From: Bacteroidales bacterium
GTDB taxonomy: Bacteria > Bacteroidota > Bacteroidia > Bacteroidales > UBA7960
Direction: 5' to 3'
Length of the DNA: 5,341 nucleotides
Assembly: GCA_003555385.1 (NCBI GenBank)
Contig: PWHO01000186.1
Coordinates: 1-5,341, forward strand
Below the pieces are notes generated by a model. The model was not told the DNA's origin and did not search any database. It saw only the letters and a list, made by a program, of their open reading frames with translations. This document shows, in pieces, positions 1-5,341 of the stretch. How positions within the stretch are numbered: the stretch's first letter is position 1; every line of letters begins with the position of its first letter. The translations under genes were made by a program, and so were the position numbers.

Positions 1-1178
1 GTCGTTTTGCTTTTGACAGGGACGGCTTTTTTGACAAGGCACAATTACGCATTCACACTACACATTTGAGGCAGGAGGAGATAGAAATTGAGTATGAGGA
101 CGGCATACTGGATGAAGACCTGGAACTTTATCACGATAAATACGCTTTCAGCTCAACACTCACCTTGCAGCATGAACCCAGAGGGCCTTTTGACAGGGGA
201 GCCGTTGGATTCAACCTGCACGGACACAATCTGGATATTGGCGGGGACGAAGCGTATACCCCGGGAGAGCGCCGGGCAAATTTTGGGATGTTTACTTACC
301 AGGAAATTCCCCTGACCACGCGTTTCCGGCTTCAGGCCGGCCTCAGGGCTGATGTGCAGTACACAGCTGCTCTTTCAAATGAGGTGTTCCCTGACGCTAG
401 CCAGTCACGCTCCACCGTGAACCTGACTGGATCAGCGGGAATGAACTTCAGGCCCGGTGACAGTTGGCAAATAGGCGGTCAGGTAGCCAGGGCCCATCGC
501 AACCCCATGGTGGAGGAATTATTTGCCAACGGTCCGCATCTTTGCTCCGGGGTTTATGAGATAGGCAGTACCGATCTTAAAGATGAGATAGGGCACGGTG
601 CTGATCTGTTTGTTGAATGGACATCTCCGCGCTGGTCTGTGGAGTTGTCCGGCTTTGTGAATCAGTTCAGCAATTACATCATTTTTGAGCCCACAGGTGC
701 TGTCGATGACTTATCCGCACTTCCTGTATTTCATTATATTGGCGACGAGGCACGCTTCCTGGGAGGGGAATTTGTCTCCGTACTTCAGCTTACCCCTGCA
801 TTGAGTTCATCACTCACCATCGATTATGTACATGCACGCAGAACAGGTCAGGACAGGGCGCACCTCCCTTTTATACCTCCTCTGCGGCTTAAAACTGAGC
901 TGGAGTACGACCTTGGAAATGTGTGGGTAAATGTGAATGTCCGGGCTATATCAAAGCAGGACAGGGTAGCGTCGGAAGAGAGTGTAACTGACGGCTATAC
1001 CCTGTTCGGGATGGCTGCGGGTTACAGGCTTGATTATAGCGGCCGCCATGTGCTGATGTTGCGGGTCGATAACATGATGGATACCAAATACCGCGATCAT
1101 CTTTCGCGGGTGGAAGACCGGCAGTTTCCCATGCCGGGCAGAAACATCAGCCTGGCTTACCGGTATTATTTTCATTAA
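1..1178 (+). CDS. TonB-dependent outer-membrane receptor, ZnuD-like, C-terminal part (5' end off window)
   Basis: The reading frame is open from base 3 to the TAA at 1176-1178, about 391 residues, so this is the barrel half of a receptor of roughly 700-800 residues; the plug, TonB box and signal peptide lie upstream of the window. A TTG at 66 is only an internal Leu codon. The sequence alternates as beta-strands do and ends AYRYYFH, close to the aromatic C-terminus typical of outer-membrane barrels. The region at nt 498-566 (RNPMVEELFANGPH, then YEIG and a Leu-Lys-Asp-Glu stretch) is a hallmark of TonB-dependent receptor barrels, and it resembles ZnuD-type receptors in particular, as do the EIEYEDG stretch near nt 81-105 and the ARFLGGEF stretch near nt 750-775. 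Known members import zinc or haem with energy from TonB-ExbBD. The TonB-receptor call is firm; the substrate is inference. The next gene converges on it, so any operon partners are upstream. Confidence 0.82.
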   Translation, partial: RFAFDRDGFFDKAQLRIHTTHLRQEEIEIEYEDGILDEDLELYHDKYAFSSTLTLQHEPRGPFDRGAVGFNLHGHNLDIGGDEAYTPGERRANFGMFTYQEIPLTTRFRLQAGLRADVQYTAALSNEVFPDASQSRSTVNLTGSAGMNFRPGDSWQIGGQVARAHRNPMVEELFANGPHLCSGVYEIGSTDLKDEIGHGADLFVEWTSPRWSVELSGFVNQFSNYIIFEPTGAVDDLSALPVFHYIGDEARFLGGEFVSVLQLTPALSSSLTIDYVHARRTGQDRAHLPFIPPLRLKTELEYDLGNVWVNVNVRAISKQDRVASEESVTDGYTLFGMAAGYRLDYSGRHVLMLRVDNMMDTKYRDHLSRVEDRQFPMPGRNISLAYRYYFH

Positions 1179-1235
1179 GGAGCTTCAACGAACGATGTAC
1201 CTGAAATCTGCCGGAGAACTCACCGCGGAGGTTTT

Positions 1236-2705
1236 CTAAAACTTATAGCCGATGGTAAAATAGTTTCCGTACTGATGTATTTTTGATCCGGCCTGCCCGG
1301 AAATATCGGTAAGGCTTCCGCGCCATGTATAGGCGACATGGACCATCATGATATCTGCACCCATTCCAAGATTCAATCCCCATTCCTGCCGTGGGTGGTG
1401 ATTGCTAAAGTCCATTGTCTGATCCCCGTCTTTTCCGGAGATGTTATACCTGTAGTAAGCTCCTGCAATGGGGTAAAGGCGGATCTGCCCTCTTAATTCC
1501 CCGGCAATATTATACTGAAAATTCACCGGAAAAGTAAGCGAATGACGCCGATAAGTTCCTAGTTTTGAATTACTTCCATTGTAGTCATAGAGGATCTCAG
1601 GCTGGAAAGTAAATTTATCGCCCACGTGCAATTGCAGAAAAAAACCTGTACTGAAGGCAAATACATTATTGGCCCTGAAAAACTCGTCTGCGTATTCATG
1701 GTATGAAATGCCCGTATGTGCCAGCACCCCGGCGTTAAAACGGAGCCCAAATGGACGCTGCACTCTCGCAAAACGACGGGAAGGATTCAGCTCAGGCAGG
1801 TTTGATAAATCAGTTACCAAAGCCCGAAGGTAACAGGTGATTCTTGCCATTCCTTCATAGTCAAGCAGGTCGTGAGTGTCTTCCGGTTCGTGATAAGGTG
1901 ACTCAGTTCCTGTAAAAGCGTGTATGGAGGGAATCCCCGCTTCCCCGAAAGGCCAGGTATCGGTTCTGGGGGGTACATCCGCTGAGGTGCTTGTCAGGCG
2001 AAGACCAATTTGCTCAGCGGTTGTTTCCGCCATGTCCCTGCCTCCGGAAAGTGTGCCAATGCCATTCAGGTCCAGCCCGTTGTTCGATTCATACATACCC
2101 AGCATATCAAGGCTAAACATCAGCCTGAGGTCTTCCATGGGAAAATAATCATGGCGATTGACAAATTCCCGGGCGCCAAGCAATCCGCTTTCTTCTGCGT
2201 CAAAGGCAATAAAGATGACGCTGCGCCCCAGAAGCTCCCGATTTTCGGATAAATACCCGGCTAGCTCTATCAATACCGCTGTTCCGGAGGCATTGTCGTC
2301 TGCTCCGGGAAAAATGACCTTTTCATCATTATCTCTTACATACCCCAGGTGGTCGTAGTGTGCCCCCAATACAATGAATTCATCACGCAATTCGGGATCA
2401 CTTCCCTCCAGGTACCCAACCACATTGGTTCCCGGGACCCTGGCTTGTCCGATACGGAGATCCAGGTGCTGGAAAAAGTCATTTCCGGCTGGCTGAAGTC
2501 CAGCCGATTGGAATTGTGCTGCAATATAATTTTTAGCCAGGATTTTTCCTTCAGTGCCAAGTCCGCGCCCCTCCATGGAGTCCGCACTCAGTAAGGCGAC
2601 GTGGTTTTTCAGTATACCGGCAAGGGAGTTAGTGTCGTTTTGGCCGGCATTCAGTAATAGAGGTAAAGTAAGCAACAGGAGCAGCAGGGGTAGCGTTTTT
2701 TTCAT
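1236..2705 (-). CDS. Exported M28-family zinc peptidase fused to a C-terminal outer-membrane beta-barrel
   Basis: This protein has 489 residues from the ATG at 2705. An in-frame ATG at 2720 would add five residues, but the 2705 start puts MKKT directly before the hydrophobic run, as in a normal signal peptide; cleavage after LLLNA (residue 20) is plausible. Residues about 25-300 are an M28 (aminopeptidase Y/S-like) domain with every metal-site residue present: H116 and catalytic D118 in AHYDHLG, D137 in GADDNASG, general base E171 and ligand E172 in FDAEESG, D200 in SLDMLG, and H272 in YHEPEDT. The family uses two zinc ions to remove N-terminal residues from peptides. After a short linker, residues about 318-489 form amphipathic strands ending YFTIGYKF, like the small outer-membrane barrel family PF13568. 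An even-stranded barrel would leave the peptidase on the periplasmic side; this is inference. Substrate is unknown. It is transcribed divergently from another putative zinc peptidase and converges on the receptor gene with a 57-bp gap. Confidence 0.88.
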   Translation of the reverse strand: MKKTLPLLLLLLTLPLLLNAGQNDTNSLAGILKNHVALLSADSMEGRGLGTEGKILAKNYIAAQFQSAGLQPAGNDFFQHLDLRIGQARVPGTNVVGYLEGSDPELRDEFIVLGAHYDHLGYVRDNDEKVIFPGADDNASGTAVLIELAGYLSENRELLGRSVIFIAFDAEESGLLGAREFVNRHDYFPMEDLRLMFSLDMLGMYESNNGLDLNGIGTLSGGRDMAETTAEQIGLRLTSTSADVPPRTDTWPFGEAGIPSIHAFTGTESPYHEPEDTHDLLDYEGMARITCYLRALVTDLSNLPELNPSRRFARVQRPFGLRFNAGVLAHTGISYHEYADEFFRANNVFAFSTGFFLQLHVGDKFTFQPEILYDYNGSNSKLGTYRRHSLTFPVNFQYNIAGELRGQIRLYPIAGAYYRYNISGKDGDQTMDFSNHHPRQEWGLNLGMGADIMMVHVAYTWRGSLTDISGQAGSKIHQYGNYFTIGYKF

Positions 2706-2794
2706 GGCATAAAGGGGCATAATGTTGTATTATTAAACCTTTCGGAAAAGTCATTCACAGCCTGCATGCTGCGGCAGACAATAAAATAATGCGC

Positions 2795-2835
2795 TGGTTG
2801 TTTCCGAAATACAAATATATAACAACCATTTGTAT
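2795..2835. repeat. Two interlocking perfect 8-bp inverted repeats in the divergent promoter region
   Basis: ATACAAAT at 2809-2816 is the exact reverse complement of ATTTGTAT at 2828-2835 (11-base spacer). TGGTTGTT at 2795-2802 is the exact reverse complement of AACAACCA at 2821-2828 (18-base spacer). The two dyads interleave and share base 2828. They cover the minus-strand -7 box of the M28 peptidase gene and run from just downstream of its probable transcription start to about 25 bases upstream, a usual place for a repressor to bind. The operator role is inferred; the region is AT-rich, so chance pairing is possible. Confidence 0.4.
2812..2819 (-). promoter_or_regulatory. Bacteroidota-type -7 promoter element for the M28 peptidase gene
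   Basis: On the minus strand this reads TATATTTG, an exact match to TAnnTTTG, the -7 element used by the primary sigma factor in Bacteroidota. No clear TTTG -33 element sits at the usual spacing upstream. The box lies about 106 bases before the start codon at 2705, so the mRNA would have a leader of about 100 bases, long compared with the leader predicted for the divergent gene. Confidence 0.45.
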
Positions 2836-2842
2836 CAACGGG

Positions 2843-2868
2843 TAGTCCGGGAAGAATAATCCGGGCTA
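2843..2868. repeat. Imperfect inverted repeat upstream of the putative DUF5700 peptidase promoter
   Basis: TAGTCCGG at 2843-2850 faces CCGGGCTA at 2861-2868 across a 10-base spacer; seven of eight positions pair and the eighth is a T opposite G. TCCGGG also occurs as a direct repeat at 2846-2851 and 2860-2865. The site ends 21 bases before the plus-strand -7 box and so covers the position where a -33 element or an activator or repressor site would lie. Role inferred. Confidence 0.35.
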
Positions 2869-2889
2869 AAAAATGACTTGCTTTAACCT

Positions 2890-2897
2890 TATATTTG
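2890..2897 (+). promoter_or_regulatory. Bacteroidota-type -7 promoter element for the putative DUF5700 peptidase gene
   Basis: TATATTTG matches TAnnTTTG exactly and lies 33 bases before the ATG at 2931, giving a leader of roughly 25-30 bases. No TTTG -33 element is visible at the usual 19-21 base spacing; the inverted repeat at 2843-2868 occupies that position. The same octamer serves the opposite strand at 2812-2819, so the two flanking genes appear to be driven by near-identical back-to-back promoters. Confidence 0.55.
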
Positions 2898-2930
2898 CAT
2901 GGAGTCACATTTCATGAAAAATGTTTTAAC

Positions 2931-4031
2931 ATGAAGCAATTCCCCCTTATTGTTGCAGCCCTCGGCTTGCTTTTTTTGTGCAACCGCTGTGCATCACCCG
3001 GCAGGGAGGGGCATTCCCTGGATTTTTCAGGAGTTGACCAATTTCTTAAAATAACCGCAACCCTTGAGAAAGACAAGGACCCTGATACGGCGGATTGGGA
3101 AGTCCTCTTCGACACCCCCGGATATGCAGCACTTACTCAAAGTGAATTCAACAGGGAGTTTTTTAGGGAAAATTTCAGCCTTGTGTTCATGCCATCCTTA
3201 CAGGAAGAGTTGGAACAGCGCCTGGATGAAGAAAAGGAGAGACCTGCTCACTTTCGTTTCCTTCATCATTATCTGGACGCGAAACAGCGCCGTGAAGCAA
3301 TGGCTGAATACGCAGACAGCCTCCGGGCAAATGCGGGCACATTGCTGGAAGCATCTGCTCAAAAGGCAAAGAAATACCTGCCGCCCATTCAGGCGGATGA
3401 TTATATTCCGGTTTCTTTTGTGTTGTTTGCCAGCGATGCCAGGGGCTATACCCCCGTGGTGATCGATATTCTTTTTGCGATGGATATGGGTGAAAGCCTG
3501 CATTACCTGATCGCCCATGAGTTACATCATTTTTACAGAAATAAAATACTGGTCTTTGACAGGGATCTGATCCGGGAGGCCGATGCGGATATAATGTGGG
3601 TGCTTGATCAGATCCACGCTGAGGGTTTGGCCGATCAGACAGATAAAAGAATTCTTATTTCGGATAAAGAAGGTCCCATGCACGGGCTGGCAGACAGGTG
3701 GGAGGAGATGGTGGCAAATGCGCCGGAGTATGTAAAGCATATGAATGAATACCTGGCCGCGGTTGCTGCAGGCACCGAAGAAAAGCAGGAAGCCGGGGCC
3801 CGGTTGCGGGAAACACTCCCCATGAGCGGACATCCGGTGGGGTTTTTTATGACCAATTTAATCATCCGTGAATTGGGCAGGGAGTCCGTGATCAAACATG
3901 CAGGCGATCCGTTTGCCTTCTTTCATTTGTATAATGAAGCTGCCGGCAGAACTGCCGGTGAGGTGCCCGCTTTGTCGCCGGAGGCCATGGCCGTTATTGA
4001 TGAGCTGGAGGGGAGATATGTGAATAATTAG
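2931..4031 (+). CDS. Exported putative zinc-dependent peptidase with HExxH motif (DUF5700-like)
   Basis: The protein has 366 residues from the ATG at 2931. In-frame codons before it lack an ATG and overlap the -7 box, so this start is preferred. Residues 1-20 are a basic-hydrophobic export signal with Cys at 17 and 20; it may be a lipoprotein, but neither site is a good lipobox (LFLC, CNRC). Residues 196-200 are HELHH, a zincin HExxH motif: H196 and H200 would bind zinc and E197 would be the catalytic base. E231 in HAEGLAD, 31 residues further on, is a good candidate third ligand, as in gluzincins. The later segment with GHPVGFFMTNLI (300-311) and DPFAFFHLYNEAA (326-338) fits the pattern I recall for DUF5700 putative zinc peptidases; this assignment is from memory and should be checked by profile search. 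No substrate can be named. It diverges from the M28 gene and its last 38 bases overlap the 3' end of the opposite-strand lipoprotein gene. Confidence 0.75.
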   Translation: MKQFPLIVAALGLLFLCNRCASPGREGHSLDFSGVDQFLKITATLEKDKDPDTADWEVLFDTPGYAALTQSEFNREFFRENFSLVFMPSLQEELEQRLDEEKERPAHFRFLHHYLDAKQRREAMAEYADSLRANAGTLLEASAQKAKKYLPPIQADDYIPVSFVLFASDARGYTPVVIDILFAMDMGESLHYLIAHELHHFYRNKILVFDRDLIREADADIMWVLDQIHAEGLADQTDKRILISDKEGPMHGLADRWEEMVANAPEYVKHMNEYLAAVAAGTEEKQEAGARLRETLPMSGHPVGFFMTNLIIRELGRESVIKHAGDPFAFFHLYNEAAGRTAGEVPALSPEAMAVIDELEGRYVNN

Positions 4032-4785
4032 CGGGTTCGCTGCCAAATACCCGCCGCAGCAGCTCAGTGACCCGGGCTTCGGGCCGGGTACGGATCTTTG
4101 CCTCCTCCCCGGCCAGTTTCAGAAATAATCCATTGAGTGCTTCGTTGGTCAGGAAGCTGTCCAGTTCCGTATTAACGGGTTCCAGGTTGGCAATCCGTCC
4201 GGCGGTGGAAGAAGCAAGCCTGTTCCACTGGCTGGTCAGCGTATTCCAGGCCTCTGTGGTCGAAACATTCCCCACAATAGCCTTATCCATGCTTTGCCGG
4301 ATCTTTGGCTGATACAGACCATATAGCTCCTCATAGGTTCGGTCTTTCAGGTATTGGGTGGCTGCATCCCTGTCTCCGCGAAGGATTTCAAATCCGTCCT
4401 GAATGCTCATGCCCGCAATGGCCCCTGCAAAAACCGGAGCGGCCTCTCTTGCCGCTTCCTCGGCAGCCCTGTTGATGCGCAGGATCACATCCTCCACAAG
4501 CTGTTCTCCACCCGGGAGGTACGACAGGTTATTGGTAATGACCTCCGCCTCAGGGGGCAAAGGGATTCTGATCATTTCGTCCAGGTAATACCCGTTGGTG
4601 GCCGAAAGTCGTGATGCCGCCGAATCACTTCCGATGACAAGGGCCTGGCGTAGTCCGCGTATCACTTCCTGCTGGGTGAGTGGACGCCCGGACTCTGCCT
4701 GTCGGGCAATTTGTTTCAATTCTTCACATCCTGCCAGGATAATAAGCAGCAGTGATAACAGGAGAGGAATTATTCTGGTTTTCAT
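3994..4785 (-). CDS. DUF4197 family lipoprotein
   Basis: The protein has 263 residues from the ATG at 4785. The N-terminus is a textbook lipoprotein signal: MKTR, a run of Leu/Ile, then LAGC with the lipidated Cys at 20, followed by two Glu. Family DUF4197 (PF13852) is recognised along the whole mature chain: GLRQAL (44-49), IRIPLPP (72-78), INRAAEEAAREAAPVF (104-119), MSIQDGFEILRGDRDAATQY (126-145), and NGLF (218-221) leading to EAKIRTRPEAR (228-238) and LLRRVFG (242-248). The family is mostly helical and has no established biochemical role. Members normally end near the VFG motif; here about 15 further residues (SEPANYSHISPPAHQ) follow, and most are encoded inside the overlap with the opposite-strand peptidase gene. 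A -7 box lies 22 bases before the start codon. Family call is firm; function unknown. Confidence 0.9.
   Translation of the reverse strand: MKTRIIPLLLSLLLIILAGCEELKQIARQAESGRPLTQQEVIRGLRQALVIGSDSAASRLSATNGYYLDEMIRIPLPPEAEVITNNLSYLPGGEQLVEDVILRINRAAEEAAREAAPVFAGAIAGMSIQDGFEILRGDRDAATQYLKDRTYEELYGLYQPKIRQSMDKAIVGNVSTTEAWNTLTSQWNRLASSTAGRIANLEPVNTELDSFLTNEALNGLFLKLAGEEAKIRTRPEARVTELLRRVFGSEPANYSHISPPAHQ
4031..4089 (+). terminator. Two GC-rich hairpins just after the peptidase stop codon, possible 3'-end structure
   Basis: GCGGGT at 4031-4036 pairs exactly with ACCCGC at 4049-4054 (12-base loop), starting at the last base of the stop codon. A second hairpin pairs ACCCGG at 4070-4075 with CCGGGT at 4084-4089, then a G-G mismatch, then a C(UUCG)G tetraloop at 4077-4082. 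UUCG tetraloops are unusually stable, and only as plus-strand RNA. Neither hairpin has a following U-run, so this is not a standard intrinsic terminator; it may protect or end the peptidase mRNA. Both lie inside the antisense lipoprotein gene, whose conserved Arg-rich codons alone could explain the pairing. Confidence 0.3.
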
Positions 4786-4806
4786 AAAGCCGGGGTTGGT
4801 TTACCT

Positions 4807-4814
4807 CAAAGATA
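4807..4814 (-). promoter_or_regulatory. Bacteroidota-type -7 promoter element for the DUF4197 lipoprotein gene
   Basis: On the minus strand this reads TATCTTTG, an exact TAnnTTTG match, with its last base 22 bases before the first base of the start codon at 4785. That gives a short leader of about 15-20 bases, typical for the phylum. A -33 TTTG is not seen; a perfect dyad fills the space just upstream. Confidence 0.55.
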
Positions 4815-4834
4815 GTAAAAAGTGTTCTTTTACT
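4814..4834. repeat. Perfect 7-bp inverted repeat abutting the lipoprotein -7 box
   Basis: AGTAAAA at 4814-4820 is the exact reverse complement of TTTTACT at 4828-4834, with a 7-base spacer. It shares one base with the -7 box at 4807-4814 and so lies between the -7 and -33 positions of that promoter. A protein bound here would block transcription of the lipoprotein gene; that role is inferred. Confidence 0.4.
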
Positions 4835-4858
4835 GTAGGTGGTTTCTTATAATCATCT

Positions 4859-4866
4859 TATCTTTA
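4859..4866 (+). promoter_or_regulatory. Weak -7-like element for the rhodanese gene
   Basis: TATCTTTA matches TAnnTTTG at all but the last base. It lies 22 bases before the ATG at 4888, the same spacing as the opposite-strand lipoprotein promoter. No -33 element is visible, so this is only a candidate. Confidence 0.28.
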
Positions 4867-4887
4867 TGGATAAAATGGATGTTTTCT

Positions 4888-5341
4888 ATGAGTAGTTTTA
4901 CAAATTTGGATACTTTACGGCTGCTAAAAGTGATGGAGGACAAAAACACCTGCCTGGTGGATGTCCGGTCGCCGGATGCCTACAACGGCTGGCGGCTGGA
5001 GGGAGAAGCCCGCGGAGGTCATATTCCGGGTGCCAGGTCATTGCCCGTCAGGTGGGCCCGGTACATTGACTGGATCGAAATTGTCCGCAACAAGGAAATA
5101 TGGCCCCACCATCGCGTTGTATTGTACGGCTACAATCCGGCAGATATGGAAGAGGTGGCCGGGCGGTTTAAGGGGGCCGGGTATGAGAAGATCTCCCTTT
5201 ATCCCCATTTTATGGATGAATGGGTAAATGATGAAACCCTGCCCATGGACAGGCTTCCGGGATATCTGAACCTGGTACCCCCACAGTGGGTTCAGGAAGT
5301 TGTTGAAGGCAAAAAATCTGCCGGGCATCCCGATGGCAGGA
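4888..5341 (+). CDS. Rhodanese-family sulfurtransferase, N-terminal part (3' end off window)
   Basis: The frame is open from the ATG at 4888 to the window edge, 151 residues so far. An in-frame ATG at 4879 would add Met-Phe-Ser and cannot be excluded. There is no signal peptide, so the product is probably cytoplasmic. Residues about 5-115 form one rhodanese domain: LVDVRSPDAYNGW (23-35), RGGHIPGARSLP (42-53), the strand VVLY (77-80), then AGYEKISLY (97-105) and the closing DEW (110-112). Active rhodaneses carry Cys directly after the VVLY strand in a CxxGxR loop; here that place holds GYNPAD, so this domain should be inactive. LVPPQWVQEVVEG (129-141) looks like the start of a second domain, which in tandem rhodaneses such as thiosulfate or 3-mercaptopyruvate sulfurtransferases carries the Cys. 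Family call is firm; enzymatic activity cannot be judged from this half. It is divergent from the lipoprotein gene with about 100 bp between. Confidence 0.85.
   Translation, partial: MSSFTNLDTLRLLKVMEDKNTCLVDVRSPDAYNGWRLEGEARGGHIPGARSLPVRWARYIDWIEIVRNKEIWPHHRVVLYGYNPADMEEVAGRFKGAGYEKISLYPHFMDEWVNDETLPMDRLPGYLNLVPPQWVQEVVEGKKSAGHPDGR

Noticed and set aside
10..198. The 12-base string CTTTTGACAGGG occurs at 10-21 and 187-198, with a near copy at about 3554.
   Set aside because: All copies encode Phe-Asp-Arg in frame with the same codons, so codon preference explains them; there is no repeat structure around them.
1179..1235. Possible two-way terminator between the convergent receptor and M28 genes (AACTC at 1217-1221 against GAGGTT at 1228-1233, near a short T-run).
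   Set aside because: The stem is short, has a bulge, and overlaps the T-run; it is too weak to call.
1924..2594. Several 60-85 codon plus-strand frames opposite the M28 gene.
   Set aside because: They mirror a well-supported coding sequence with intact catalytic motifs and carry no protein-family signal or start context.
2796..2835. The interleaved dyads considered as an RNA pseudoknot or riboswitch.
   Set aside because: Transcription of the M28 gene should start near 2806, so most of the arms are not transcribed, and with no bases between the second arm of one stem and of the other an ordinary pseudoknot could not form.
2702..2908. A 68-codon minus-strand frame that begins with GTG and ends in an ATGA overlap with the M28 start codon.
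   Set aside because: It begins upstream of the mapped -7 box, overlaps the opposite gene's promoter, has no recognisable protein pattern, and covers the inverted repeats; the ATGA overlap is probably chance.
5038..5328. A 96-codon minus-strand frame opposite the rhodanese domain.
   Set aside because: The plus-strand frame shows clear rhodanese motifs; the opposite frame has no recognisable pattern.

Overview
The window reads as chromosomal sequence from a member of the Bacteroidota. Evidence: short gaps without Shine-Dalgarno sequences, three matches to the Bacteroidota -7 promoter element TAnnTTTG placed sensibly upstream of genes, and gene families common in that phylum (a TonB-dependent receptor, an M28 peptidase joined to an outer-membrane barrel, lipoproteins). 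Base composition looks mixed, with no obvious change that would mark a mobile island. I saw no RNA genes, CRISPR arrays, insertion sequences or attachment sites.

Layout: (1) 1-1178, plus strand, the C-terminal half of a TonB-dependent outer-membrane receptor that resembles ZnuD-type receptors; its plug and signal peptide lie off the left edge. (2) 1236-2705, minus strand, convergent with the receptor: an exported M28 zinc peptidase with all metal ligands, fused to a C-terminal outer-membrane beta-barrel. (3) 2706-2930, a divergent intergenic region with a -7 box for each flanking gene and several inverted repeats. (4) 2931-4031, plus strand, an exported HExxH putative zinc peptidase (DUF5700-like). 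(5) 3994-4785, minus strand, a DUF4197 lipoprotein whose 3' end overlaps the previous gene by 38 bp tail to tail. (6) 4786-4887, a second divergent promoter region with a dyad beside the -7 box of the lipoprotein gene. (7) 4888-5341, plus strand, the N-terminal part of a rhodanese-family protein that runs off the right edge and lacks the catalytic cysteine in its first domain.

Four of the five genes encode cell-envelope proteins and the fifth looks cytoplasmic. The two peptidases are divergently transcribed from one 225-bp control region, so co-regulation is possible. No pair forms an obvious same-strand operon, so a shared pathway is not shown by layout. The points most worth a second look are the peptidase-barrel fusion, the dyads in the shared promoter region, and the overlapping 3' ends that contain two GC-rich hairpins. 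I found no clear evidence of a complete new system such as a defence island or biosynthetic cluster.
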